Shown piece after piece: positions 37,823 to 54,139 of a stretch of DNA of 64,000 nt. The position numbers were made by a program, and so were the translations under genes. Origin of the DNA: Pyrus communis (Eukaryota; Streptophyta; Magnoliopsida; Rosales; Rosaceae); assembly GCF_963583255.1 (NCBI RefSeq), contig NC_084809.1, positions 1,493,001 to 1,557,000 of the forward strand, given 5' to 3'. The stretch's first letter is position 1, and every line of letters starts with the position of its first letter. The notes under the pieces were generated by a model. That model worked only from the letters and a program-made list of their open reading frames with translations, was not told the origin of the DNA and ran no database searches.

Positions 37823-38544
37823 ACAAGCACAGGGAGAGAGTTTCAGAGCTCTAGAGAGAGAAACAAAAGCTCCAGAAGGAAGGCTGGTTTAATGTGTGCT
37901 AGCTGCTCTATTTCTTGGTTTTTTATTAGTGAGGTTTGAGGGCGAGCAAGGGCAAATGCGATGCGGACCCCACTGCTTTTCTAGCATTGTAGGGCCATCT
38001 TTACCATCCAAGGGCTCACATTTCTTCCAGTCTGTGTCCATTGAACTTCCCTACCAATAGTTTTTTCTAATTTTTTTGAAACAAAAAATTGAAATTTTTT
38101 TTTTTTAAAATAAAACATAAAACATATATAAGGAATAATCATTTGGTCGTTAGACTGGTCTTGTATTTTAGGGAAATTCTAAGACAGGTTTGTGACACAT
38201 GGTGGACATGTATTGTTCATGGTTCTGTTTTATGACGTGACATATCATATTTAAAGTAGTGTGTTTCATAGTGTATTTAGTTTTTATAAAACTACAGTCG
38301 TCGATGGCAAATCCAACGGTAAATGCCAACTAGAAATATGCTCAAAATAACACCAAAAATCTAATTGTATACCTAAGAGACAAGCGCCTCCCATTAAATC
38401 ACTTTTTCATAAATGACATTTTTTTTGGCATTTTCCAATTAAGAAAAAACATATTTCCGGCCCCTTTTAAATAAATTGTAGCTTTAAAAGCTGCATTTTA
38501 ATTATGAAAGAGTCAAGTAGCTAGCTAGGAGCCAAGGAATTATC

Positions 38545-38721
38545 CTTCTTTTTTCTTTTTTTTTTTTTTTTTAACAAACGATAGTATATACTAAGGGAGA
38601 TAGGGGAGTGGGCTAAGCCTCATACTGGGCTAGTCATAATAATATGGTTCAACTTCGCTTTTGGAGAAAATCGAATACTCTCACAAGGAATACTACAAGA
38701 TCGTAATACTAAGTGGCAACT
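38545..38721 (-). mobile_element. tRNA-derived SINE with 11-bp target duplication
   Basis: The 11-mer 'aaggaattatc' flanks the insert at 38534-38544 and 38722-38732. On the minus strand the element begins 'agttgccacttagtattacg', has a box-B-like 'gtattcgattttc', includes 'tagcccagtatgaggcttag', and ends in a poly-A tract (poly-T on +). Pol III promoter boxes plus an A tail plus a target duplication make this a SINE. Its similarity to SINEs abundant in apple relatives is from memory. Confidence 0.85.
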
Positions 38722-38788
38722 AAGGAATTATCTTAAAGACCTCCCAAATAATTTTACTGTCAAATGATTTTTTCATTCGTATCTTTTT

Positions 38789-38930
38789 CAAGAAATGATA
38801 AGGGGCTCTCTATGGACTCTCTGCCCCCTCATGTTTTTTGTATAATATTTTATAACATAAGTATCAGAATTAACGTTAAACTATGAAGCGATAGAAAGTC
38901 TATGAAAAGTCCCCTAAGCATTTCTCGTCT
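38789..38930. mobile_element. MITE with about 36-bp terminal inverted repeats
   Basis: Left 'caagaaatgataaggggctc' matches the inverse of right 'cccctaagcatttctcg', with further pairing inward (tatggactctctgcc / gatagaaagtctatg). Confidence 0.75.
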
Positions 38931-40322
38931 TTTTTTTTTCACCTCATCTAGCTAATCTAAGTCACACTTAATAATTGTAAATGTATATTTGGAAGGTGTT
39001 CATAACAAGTATATATGGAAAATGTTAATCACTTGCCTTAGCATAATTTTAATTGGCTCAAATATTGACCATACATGCATTTTGTAAGCCTCAAGTAATT
39101 GAATCTCATAGTTAAAAACATCCATATCCGAAACTTACCATTTAAAAAAAAAACAAATAGTTTTGTAATAATTCGACTCATAAAATAATGAGAAAAATAA
39201 CTTATAAACTAAGTATTTGGGCAATGAAGTAATTTTCAGCTGGGTTTTGTAACAATATATTTATCTCAAAACATCCAGTGCACTTCTTTTTTTTGTAACT
39301 GAAGTTTTGAATGCATCCTCCTAAATTGGTATCTAATTTAATGGATATATATTTATTTTTATAATATTTAAGGTATTACCAAAATTTTGCATTGGATTTT
39401 ATATTTTCTACCGTTACGAAGCAATTGCCACATTGTTAAAGGCCATTCTCTAGCATAAAACTATTTGACTATGTTAGTTATTTATTTTCTTGATTTATTC
39501 ACTTTAAAAAAAAATATTTCCGCTTCACACTCTATTAGAGAAATTTTTCAATGTGTCAGAAGCATTGTCCGGTGCATCAAGAGTCATAATACAATTAGCT
39601 GGGATTTTTTTAAAAAAAATTTCAACTAATTGTATCATTACACTTGGTATACAAGGCGGTGTTTCTAGTACATTGAAAAATCTCTCATTATCATTGAATT
39701 TGGGAAATTTTATTAGCATTAAAAATAAGTTGTCACTTATTACACTTCTTATCGTGAGGGCTGTGTTTTAGCAATAATTAATTTTAATTTTAATGTGCTT
39801 TATTTTTAATGGCATAGTAAATAAATTTAAAAAGTCAATTATATTGGCTTTATTTTTCGCTGTATTGAGCATGAGAAACATTCCCCAATTCAGTACCTTT
39901 TGTCTCTTTAACCGCTGAAATAGATAAAGCAATATTTTACCTTTCACCTGAAATTTAACAAGCATTTTAGTTGCGATTTGTTTAGACTTAAAAATACTTG
40001 TCGAAACTGGGAAGCTTTAGTATTTACTAACATAAAAAGTAAACAAAAGGTGAAATATAAGAACTTTGGCCTCACCACAAAGAGGGTGACAAACATGAGT
40101 AGGAATGTCCGACCATGTTATTTGTTGACATCTTGAACAAAAGCAAAGCATAAGATGCCTTATGTTTTACTTCACTTGACTCTACGCAACTTACACAGTA
40201 TCCGAACTTCACTAGTCATGCAACCTTACCAAAATTTCTCTCGTAGAGAGGACGTAATTTTTCTTAGTCTGCCGCCTTTTACTTTGCCTCACCCCACCCT
40301 AATGTCACTAGCATAAGAACTA

Positions 40323-40545
40323 CCAAGAGGATCCTTGCGAGATTCTCTTTGTGAGGATCTTAAGAATCCTCCAATCACATCCATTCATTGTACATTGTGC
40401 GATCAAAAATCATTGTAAATTTTTTTATTTAAAATTAAATATAAACAATACTTGACAAAAACTGATCGCACGTTGTACGATGAACATATGTGATTAAAGG
40501 ATCCCCGGAATCCTCACAAGGAGGATCCGGCGAGGATCCTCTCTC
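40323..40545. mobile_element. Mutator-type MITE with 9-bp target duplication
   Basis: 'taagaacta' flanks the element exactly at 40314-40322 and 40546-40554. The ends are inverted copies over about 80 bp (left 'agaggatccttgcgagattc', right 'aggatccggcgaggatcctc'), around an AT-rich spacer. A 9-bp duplication with long inverted ends is the pattern of Mutator-like elements; no transposase frame is present, so it is non-autonomous. Confidence 0.85.
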
Positions 40546-41246
40546 TAAGAACTAAACTAGTCAAGCAACCACATAAGAAGTACATCATTTGTTCCTCTGT
40601 TGGGAGGAATCTGTGTTGGTTTAATTTCCCACATGACCAAATCTGTTTCCAATTTTCAATTGAAGGTGAAGCAAATAATTCGAATTACGTAATTGCTTAA
40701 TAAGCTATCAATTTACCCCTAAACTTGTAGGTCACCCAAAATTTAGAAAGAATTTTCATTGTGTTGAAACATAGCAAGGTATACCATATGTCATCATAAA
40801 AATAGTTGGGTTCTTAAATAAAGATTTTCAATCACTTATATTATGATATTTGATCAACAGACCGTATTCTAATACTGAAAAATTTCTCCAAAATTGAGAC
40901 TTAAAAAAAGTGAATTTCCGTCCAATTTGCTCTCAAAAGAAGTCACATGCCAAATGTGTCAAAAAGTAAACAAACAATGAATTAGATTTAGATAATAACA
41001 GTGCTAATGATTACTATAATTAATTAATCTGCATTTCATAGAAACTACAAATTGATTACACGTAAAAATATTAACTAAAACCAGTAATATTACTCTGCTG
41101 CATATTTGTTCCCTTCTTTTTTTTCCAAAAATCGAGAGACCAAAAATGGAGACCAGGAGAAAGAGAGAGAGAGAGAGAGGAGGTTCAGCAAGGGTACATC
41201 AAAAACAAATGACAACACCAGAGCAGATGGCGGTAGACGTGTGCAA

Positions 41247-45944
<4,698 letters not shown>

Positions 45945-46650
45945 GGGAAGAGTGCAATACCCTATAACATTTTTTAAAAAAAAAGGAGAAAATGCATCTA
46001 TAAGTAACAAATTGAGATCAATATAAAACCAATCAATGAATATGTCAAGCAAATCACATGCTTATGGGAAAAGTACTTCGAAAAACATGAAAAACGTAAG
46101 CTACATGATACAAAATTAAAGCCCAAAAGTCTGACAGAAAAAAAAAAAAAAAAAAGAAAAAAAAAAGGAGATTACATGTATGGGTTTTACACCGACCAAG
46201 TGTCAAATAAGCTTATCTCCCGTTTGGCTCCCGAGAAAATAACAAAAACGAAGGAATACAAAAGCAAAAACCAACAAAAGCAAGCAATTATCAATCATTC
46301 TACAAAATCAAGCACAGCATGCAATTAAAGGTCACAACTTTCTCTCCCTATCCTTTTCGGACATGCAAAAGACCCTAGAACCAATTCAATCGAATCACGA
46401 ATTTGAATTGACCTAACAGAACGAAAATGCAAAGTTCAGATCTAAGAGATCTACAGAGACGGGAGGTAGATGGTTAACGACGGAGAGAATCGGACCTGAC
46501 GGCGACGTCTTGGAGAGCAGAAGGAACGAGAAAAGCTCCGATGGGATCTGATGGCGGAACCCCCTGGCTGCGAGAAAGTGAGAAACTACGCTTCCGAAGG
46601 GGGAGAAGCGTAGAGAAGAAGAGAGAGGGACAAGGGATGGATCCAATAGG

Positions 46651-46660
46651 TTATTTATAG
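46651..46660 (-). promoter_or_regulatory. Probable TATA box of the DEAD-box helicase gene
   Basis: The minus strand reads CTATAAATAA here, with ATTGG just upstream (CCAAT on the + strand). It is about 165 bp upstream of the 5'UTR intron donor. Confidence 0.55.
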
Positions 46661-47760
46661 AAATGTCGGCGTGCGTTTATTTTTTTATTATTTATTTTTA
46701 ATTTTGGCGGAATTGGGTGGGTGAGTTCGTTTTAATTTGACCATTTTGTTCTTTATTTTTTTTATTTTTTTATATTCTCTCAACAAAATACAGGTTGGTT
46801 GGTACCTGGAAATTTCTTTAGGAGTACAACTCAGACGGTTTGGGAAGTCAATTCAAGTCTAGTTTGAACTTTTACAATTTGAACTTTGGTCGGTCTGATG
46901 GCAATAATTAGTATATTTTTGTTCAGGTTGGGTTAGGTCATCTAGAATTTGGATTACGTGGCATTTTGATATTTTTTTGAAGTTTTGTTTTCCAACAAAT
47001 ATGTCAAATTAAATTATTATTTTATTAATTTATAAAATAAATTATTAAACTAATAAAAATTTAAGAAATGACATTTAAAATTTAATTAGTAATCTGTTCA
47101 CCTTCCTTGATTGAACAGAAGATAGGAATGCATCGATCAACTCAACATTAATTATAATAAATGATTAAACTAATTTAAAATTAATAAAATACATTTAATA
47201 ATTAATAAATATACATTTGAAGCTGCTGTCAAATTTGACAGCTAACTCTTTTGCTACCAATCCATGTCATCGCCACATAGGATTTGGCACTTCGGTTGAA
47301 AAATATTAGTATGGTCTTTTTTTACTGTTATAATTGATGCGTACATTTTGACATCTCCTTTGGAAACGCTCTTATTCTGCTAAAAGCAGTCAAAAGCAAT
47401 TTTTTTTTTTTGTTGCCGAAGAAACTCGTCCAAACACACCCCTTGTATAATAAAGGCCAGGACCAATATGTAATTAAAATGAAATTACTGGTTTGGAACT
47501 CGAATTCTTATTTGTTCTAATCAACTGAACAAATGCAAATTTGACCCGAAACAAAGAAAAAGAAATGAATTAAGACCATTAGTTAACATGGAGTTCGATC
47601 CATTAGGTTCTTCAACTTGTTCGGAAAAGAAACGAGAGACAAGAATGAGCACTAACTAAAACCTCATTTATAAGCAGGTTCGAAACTCCAATTAGTACAA
47701 TTGTTTTTTCCTCGTGAACAAAAGTCAAAACTTTTGCACAGGTGGATTAAATAGAATCGG
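46661..47760. other. Intergenic, no gene seen
   Basis: AT-rich sequence between the promoter of the DEAD-box gene and the 3' end of DRM2. No repeat structure stood out before the retroposon remnant at 47779. Confidence 0.5.
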
Positions 47761-47778
47761 ATTACCACAAGTAACCAG

Positions 47779-47819
47779 CCGACCGCACTTAGTGGGATAA
47801 GACTTGGTTGTTGTTGTTT
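47779..47819 (+). mobile_element. 41-bp retroposon 3' remnant with 18-bp target duplication
   Basis: 'attaccacaagtaaccag' occurs exactly at 47761-47778 and 47820-47837. Between the copies is a 41-bp insert containing 'cacttagtgggataagac' and ending in (GTT)n. The tail and duplication indicate a severely 5'-truncated LINE or SINE insertion. The right copy ends 14 bp from the DRM2 stop codon, so the insertion is in the DRM2 3'UTR. Confidence 0.88.
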
Positions 47820-47851
47820 ATTACCACAAGTAACCAGGAAATTGAATCGAA

Positions 47852-50800
47852 TCAATTGTTTCTTCCCATCATGCTCTTAACTAAGTCCAATATCCGGAAG
47901 TAGTCGTAAAAAAGGGAAGACTCCTTACCCTCCAGTCCATCACGATGGTGCCGGTTGCTGCCTGCTAGATTGTTGCATGGACTCCCACCAACCACCAGAT
48001 CAAATCCACCAAACTCGCTCATGTACCGCTCAAGGCAATCGCCATTCAGCTGCTGCACGTCAACAAGGTGCTGCAACCTCCCCTTCTGGTTGGTTTGCTC
48101 CCACCAACTGCTCACAACGTTTCTGTTCACTTCTGATATCTCTACGGAGACAACGTTCTTCAGAGGGACACCAAGCCGGTGAAGGGCCACTTCAGCTCCA
48201 CCAATGCCAGTAAAGAGGGAGAGGACGTTGATGCCACTGGGAAACATATCCTTGAGCACAGACAGATGATATGCCACAGTGTCAACCTGCAACAAGTTCA
48301 AATCATAAGTAAAATGCTAATGAAACTTATGAAACTTTTGAGAGAGATTAAAATGCTAATGAAACGTAGAAGTAATTCATTACCTGGAAGGAGTTCCCAA
48401 GTGACTTGTATCTGTCAGTCCGGCTTATTCCCCTTGTATGGTTCTTTGGGAATCCCAAAAGCATCTCCACCTCATCAGGCTCGAGTGGGGCGACCTTGTT
48501 TCTCCCTACCCACACCAGATTCCACTTGCGGCATTCATCAAGGACATACTTCTGGACTCGCTCTGGTGGTTCCCCATCATATTGCTCAAGAGCCTTCCTG
48601 ATCCTCTCAGTCAACTTGGCACTCGCAATACACGTTTGCAAGCAGTTTAGCTTTTCTCGCTTGTCCCAAGAAGGCCACCATTTCCTTGTCAAGGGAAATG
48701 CCTTGGATATGGCGTCTGGGGGCTGTGGCATGAGAGGAAACCTGTTCTGGATTGGGAGATTGTGAACATAACCTCTCTTCCTTGCAGCAGCACAAAAGTA
48801 CTTTGAGTCCACAAACTCCGGCTGCACATCATACAGGAAGCGGGAGATGGTGGTCCAAACCCCTTTAGGAGCTAGTGCGACATTCTCATAGTAGAAGTAT
48901 GGAGGTCCTACAGCTGCCTCTGGAAGAGTCCTATGTGTCAGCACATATGGATCACTTGGGGTGCCAAACCCAACCATTGGATTTGGGAGATGAACTGTCT
49001 CATCATCATCCCCTTGGTTTCCACCAAGCCGCATCTGCTTCTTTTTCTTCTTTAGCATCTCAAACTCAAGAAGTTTCCTCTTCTTGTCTAGATGTGATCT
49101 AGGCTGTAAAAATGAAACAACAATCACGATCTATAAAAGTGATTATGAAAGAAAAAACAGAAAACGGTTATCACATTCTATATCAGCAAATACCTTCTCT
49201 TCAACCGCAAAAAAGACATCTTCTGTCCGTGCCATTTGAGCAGCACATATAAAATCAGTCAACTCAGCAACAGTGGAGTCTGTACCTGCAATGTTGAAGG
49301 GAGAAATAGGGCTAAGGAAGGAGAAACAGACAATCAAAATTCTACTAGAACTGAGAAGGAAACTTGAGAAAGTGTGGCACAGGCTTAACTAGCAGAAAGT
49401 GGTTTACTGCCCAGAATCCTAGCAGGGCATATAGCTAGGAAGGATGTTTCTTTGGCCCCCAGATCATATATAAAAGACATTCTAGTCAACATAATCCAAG
49501 AAATTCTTCTGACTATGCATTTGGTTCGTGATAAAATTATACCAAAAGTAAATAAACAACATTTTACAGGATATCAACTTAATCATCCAAATCAAAGCAA
49601 AAGTAGCTAACTGGAGATGTGGACATGCATTTGTGGGCACACAACTATGATCCCGGCTACCCACAAGGGAAGCAATACATTTTTCAAATATTGAAGGTGA
49701 GATGATAGACACTAAAAAAATGTACTTTTATCTATTTTTCTGGAGTCTGAAGTTATACCAGAAGTAAATAAGTAGCATTTTCCAGGATTTCAACATAATC
49801 ATCCAAAAAGAACCAAAGCATAACTAACTGGAGATGTGGACAGGAAAATGATAAAAGCAACACAAATCAACATTATGCATATATATAAAACTAAACGTAT
49901 ACCACATCTTTCAATTGCTATTAAGGCCTCCTCCCTTGTGTAACCCATATTGACCAAGGTCTGTATCTTCCCTTTCTCCGATGTAGGATTTATAATTTCC
50001 TGCAAAATAGGTAAATGAAATTTCTATGAGATACACACATGTGTGACATGTCTTTGACTCTTTGTCACGAACCCACTATACTGTGTGTATTGGCATATTA
50101 GCACATAAATAGTACGAGACACAATTTAATGATATTGGAAAGCGATGTAATGTTTTTGTTGTTTGAAGGATTGGGGAAACAGAAAATGAAAAGCTTGGCA
50201 AAAAAGGGAAAAACCAATATAACATACAACTTGTTAGTAAGGCCAATGACCTACCTCGGTATCAGAAAAGCCATCCAAGTCTGAAAAATCATCCAGAAAG
50301 CTCTCATCGTAATCATCGAGAGAGAAGCCATCAGAATCAACTTCATGTGGTTCTACTTCCTGTGGTGTTTCTACTTCCTGCAGCGTTTCTACTTCCTGCG
50401 GCGTTTCTACTTCCTGCTGTTCTTCAGGGGAACTCTCAAGAGCCTGCAAAAATTATTATCAAGAAAACTCTCAGGGCAGGAAAACTTGTGTTCGTAAGAT
50501 ATGTGACCCATTCATCTTGATAATTTCTTATAGGATCGCATGTAATTTTGATTTAACAGAACTCACTTAATACTAGTCAAGATAATACAATAAGTAAGGA
50601 ATCCAGTCTTACAGCCATATTCGGCAAACAATAAATGTAAATCCTTTAGTGCATGGACTAGTATTAAGTGCTGTTATACCAAACTCACAAACCCAAATAA
50701 TCAATATCGTAAAAATAAGTATCTAAAGCAGAAATCTTGACTCACTGAATATGTGAGGAGGGTTTCCAGAATTGAATCTGTGTTTTCTTCTCCTGGATAT

Positions 50801-51723
50801 TCCATCAGAGTGGTGTTAGCATTCATATCAAAAATTTTACTGAAATGAAATGATACAATGATCTAACCATGTTCCTGAATTGCTTTGACAACCATCTTTT
50901 CAGAAAATCCCATCCCCACAAAGTGATTAAGAACTTTGGTATTGGAGGGACCGGCAGATGAGCTCCCCTTCAAGAAGAAAGAGGAATTGTGTGTTAATTA
51001 TGTAACAATATTAATATCCCATTTAAATAATCATCAGTTATCCTTAAATGTTTGCAAACTCATCGAAAGTGATAAAAGTATAAAGAAGTAAATTCAGAAA
51101 TTTTCAATGGAGAAATGCCTAAATATCACTAAGAGGCATTATGTGCAGTTAATTACATACACAACAGGAGTATTTCATCTATGCCCCAGATGACACTATG
51201 AGTGTATAGATTGTTTTAGCCATCTCCAAAAACATATTCAAATCAAAGAAGACATTTTAGAACTAATGCACAAATGTTACCTCCCCAGATATCACAAAAG
51301 CTTCTCCACCAACTGTCAAACTTGAAGTAGACAACGTAAAGTTCTCAATTTCCAGCTCATCATCAGTATTCCAGTCAAAATCATTACTGTATTCACCATC
51401 CTGCACAAGTTTATATTATACACGTAAACAATTAAAAGAAGTAAAAGGCCTCTTTTTATATATAGAAGAAAGGACCGTTTTAGTCAACAAAGGGTCACTC
51501 AAACACTACAACCATAGTTCACCAACAATACAACTCTAAACTAGCTAAACAGTCCAAATCATAAAACCAAAAAATCAGCTGCTGAATTCCCACATGTTTG
51601 GAATAAAAAAAGGGTCAGTCAAGCCCAACAAATTGAGTAAATTAAAAATGAAGAGTGACTAAAAATTAGCAAAGGACTAAATGAAATGAACGAATAAAAA
51701 CTTAGTCAGAAAACAAATACCAT
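47852..51723 (-). CDS. DRM2: Domains-rearranged DNA (cytosine-5)-methyltransferase, DRM2
   Basis: De novo cytosine methyltransferase of RNA-directed DNA methylation. Nine coding exons in transcript order: 51723-51721, 51400-51281, 50967-50868, 50792-50746, 50443-50255, 49999-49903, 49285-49194, 49103-48384 and 48286-47852. They total 1803 nt, 600 residues. The start codon alone fills coding exon 1 (ATG directly at a donor), giving MDGEYSNDFDW. Two UBA domains are visible (LNHFVGMGFSEKMVVKAIQEHG, about 52-88, and QTLVNMGYTREEALIAIERCG, about 163-195), separated by an acidic linker with four QEVETP-like repeats. The catalytic half has the DRM rearranged order: LGFPKNHTRG and YKSLGNSFQVDTVAYHL come first, then motif I INVLSLFTGIGG (about 477) and the catalytic SPCNN (Cys near 560). 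The 5'UTR is spliced (donor near 52624). The one-codon exon is the least certain part. Confidence 0.93.
50347..50418 (-). repeat. Four 18-bp tandem repeats in the DRM2 coding sequence
   Basis: In-frame units encode QEVETP, QEVETL, QEVETP and QEVEPH in the linker between the two UBA domains. The period is exactly 18 bp with few substitutions, so copy-number change would keep the frame. Confidence 0.9.
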
Positions 51724-52157
51724 TTCTCTGTAAGCTGTGTTTGGCCCACGCAGCGATTTCCAAGCTGTCCGAGTAATACACGGAAAGAATAAGTGCCAAA
51801 CAACTGCAAATTTTGACTATGAAAGCCAATAAATATATTAATTACCCAACTTCTGTAAGAGGCTTTATAGTAGACAATTGAGATTGCATATTCATGACTA
51901 CGATGTATCGTGTAGAGTTAGAATTGGAGTTGACTAGTACTTGAAACGATACAGCAAGAACACGATACGATGAACAGTGCACTTTTCTAAATAAATTCAA
52001 GAATCCCGATACGGCACAGCATACATTTCCAAGAGTACAGCATCCACTACGGTACAAGTTCAAAATATCCCTCAGCATGCTAAATACACTCAGATTTTGA
52101 TTAGATTCTTTAAGCACGGCCAAACCTGTTTGACTAGACCCAACCACATCCCCCCTT

Positions 52158-52188
52158 CCCCCCCCCCCCCCCCCCAAAAAAAAAAAAA
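52158..52188. repeat. Poly-C / poly-A homopolymer junction
   Basis: A run of about 17 C followed directly by about 14 A, inside the DRM2 5'UTR intron. Such runs are prone to sequencing error, so the exact lengths are doubtful. Confidence 0.7.
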
Positions 52189-53238
52189 ACATACTTCCTA
52201 ATTTCAGGATTTGAATGACACCATAACATCCACAAAACCCTAAAGCTCCCATCTTTCTGCAATACCAAACACAATAGAAAACAATCTTTACTCTCTAGAA
52301 ATGTAAGCCGTAAAACCCCATTTTGTTTATTTACACAAATTGAAGCAAATGCAGAAGAAAATATTTCACAATTTCTCCTCCCTTCAAATAATGAAAGAAA
52401 AACAAAAATTCTAAAACCACTGTTCCATCCCTTCATGTCCTACTTTTCTTGGCAACCAAACAGTGTATTTCATCAGTGGCATAGAGAAAATTCCCAATCT
52501 TTCACATAAACACAAAATAAAAACCCTAACCAACGACAAAAATAACACCACCAGTAAATACCCACAACTCAAAATTGCGATTAAAAACAAAAAAAGGAAA
52601 CAGCTTTGGTCAAAGAAAGCTTACCTCCGCGGGAGGGGCCTCTCTGATAAGCTCTCCTCGCAAATACCGGCAATGCACTTCGCCTCCGTCAAAGCCTCCC
52701 CTTGCGGCCTTGCACGGAGAATGCGAAGAAAGCTCCGCCGCTGATATGAGAACCCGCAGAAGAAACTCGCCGGGAAACGATAAAAGCTCGGTGGAGAGAA
52801 ATCTAGAGAGAGAAAGTCTATGAGTCTAGAGAGAGCCGTTGCAGGTCAAATCACAGAATTGCGTAGACAGTCCGTGGACATATTTCGTAACGCGAACCAG
52901 AGCGCCGATGGGGAAGGAAGATGGGGCGCCCGGTGCGCGCTTGGAACCACGCACAACGACACGCCGTTGGGTGAAATTCTTTCAAATACTCCGCGGTTTA
53001 TTTTTTAATATTTTCCTTTTACGAAAATTTATAAATTAGTCCACAAAAATTCGCTTCCGATCCTCTCAAAATTATTTTTTAAAGTTTCTGACGTTATGTT
53101 TTGGAGTGTAAATAGCGTCTCTCTTTTATTTAATCGATTATGTTAGTGGGAAAAGCAAAAGTGGGGTCCATTTTATGGAATTCCTGCTTTTGCTTTTGTT
53201 AGGTGAGGTGGTAAAATGTGGTGAAATGAGAAAGTAAG

Positions 53239-53270
53239 TTAATTTCATACTCTCGAGAGTATGAAATTAA
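53239..53270. repeat. Perfect 32-bp palindrome
   Basis: The 16-base half 'ttaatttcatactctc' is followed directly by its exact reverse complement, centred on CTCGAG with no spacer. The identity stops abruptly at both edges. Confidence 0.95.
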
Positions 53271-53340
53271 AGATTCTTGTTGCTCCCTAGTGGATGGTGA
53301 CATAAGCAAAAGCTGAGAGAAATAAATATTCTATCAGAAC

Positions 53341-53462
53341 GGTTCTTATCTCAACCACTTTTTTACCTCTAACTCATCACGTGACGAGAGAAACAAATAT
53401 ATACAATTCTTATCTCAACCACTTTTTTATCTTTGACTCATCTAATCACGTGATGGGAGAAT
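53341..53462. repeat. 64-bp tandem duplication containing G-box cores
   Basis: 'ttcttatctcaaccactttt' starts at 53343 and 53407. Each copy continues to 'tca(tc...)cacgtga', so CACGTG is present twice. Confidence 0.8.
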
Positions 53463-53919
53463 CTATAACTGACCTATTCATGTGACAAGAAAAAAGACTT
53501 GAACTTGTAAACACACGACACCGAATAATCTTTCCATGTCAAGAGATTTAACATTTCACTTCTTACTTTTAACTTTTATGTAATTAATCAAGAAACTACA
53601 AGAAGCTAATTTGCAAGATTACCAAATTTTAGTAAACAAAAGCAATGTAGCTTTAACAAGAATCATAATATTTTTGTGGTGTTAACATTCACAGAGTGCA
53701 AATAATTGTTCCTAATTTGGACTGTAAAATTGCTCAGTTCATTATTTATTTTCCTTTCGAACATGTTTTCGTTGGTATTTTTGTGGTCTTTTCTTCCAAA
53801 CGTCACAAGTAAATCAAATCAGCCATCATGGCTAGCAAATATTGCCCGACGGTGGCAACGGTCCGTCACCACCGTCGGCTCTAGCAGCGATCAAATCAAC
53901 CCACCTGAGTTATCAAATT

Positions 53920-53920
<1 letters not shown>

Positions 53921-53979
<59 letters not shown>
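53921..53979. repeat. Long (GA)n microsatellite
   Basis: About 29 GA units with one 'aaag' interruption, 160 bp beyond the 3' end of the GSK3 coding sequence. Confidence 0.9.
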
Positions 53980-54139
53980 TTCTATTAATTAAGTCGATAA
54001 ACTTAGTACATACATGATCCATTCACTCTTCAGAGTCTTAGTAGTGTAATGTGCCGGATCGAAAAACCATAAATACAGCGAAGGAGGTGCATTACAATGG
54101 TACGGTTGATACACACGGATTTGTCTTGGCGAGGGTTAT

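Larger units (their letters stand above)
37823..41246. other. Intergenic, repeat-rich, no gene seen
   Basis: Contains the SINE at 38545-38721, a MITE at 38789-38930 and a MITE at 40323-40545. Otherwise it is AT-rich with only short open frames that lack domains. The (GA)n at 41162-41179 lies beyond the 3' end of the helicase gene. Confidence 0.55.
52800..54139. other. DRM2 upstream region / GSK3 3' flank, no gene seen
   Basis: Holds a perfect 32-bp palindrome (53239-53270), a 64-bp period duplication around 53341-53460 with CACGTG inside each copy, and a long (GA)n at 53921-53979. No open frame has recognisable domains. Confidence 0.55.

Noticed and set aside
46413..46646. 77-codon frame beginning MDPSLVPLSS upstream of the DEAD-box gene
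   Set aside because: It covers the first non-coding exon and reads past the likely donor at 46495, so it is at most an upstream ORF. No support as a protein.
47779..47819. The (GTT)n stretch as a plain microsatellite
   Set aside because: Only about four units, and it sits exactly at the end of an insert bounded by an 18-bp duplication, so a retroposon tail explains it better.
48179..49102. Several + strand open frames of 60-140 codons
   Set aside because: They are antisense to the long DRM2 catalytic exon and owe their openness to its codon composition.
50792..50850. Extended DRM2 exon using the acceptor near 50840 (reading ...VKIFDMNANTTLMEYPG)
   Set aside because: The acceptor at 50793 gives QEHGEENTDSILETLL, which keeps the UBA fold, so the shorter exon was chosen.
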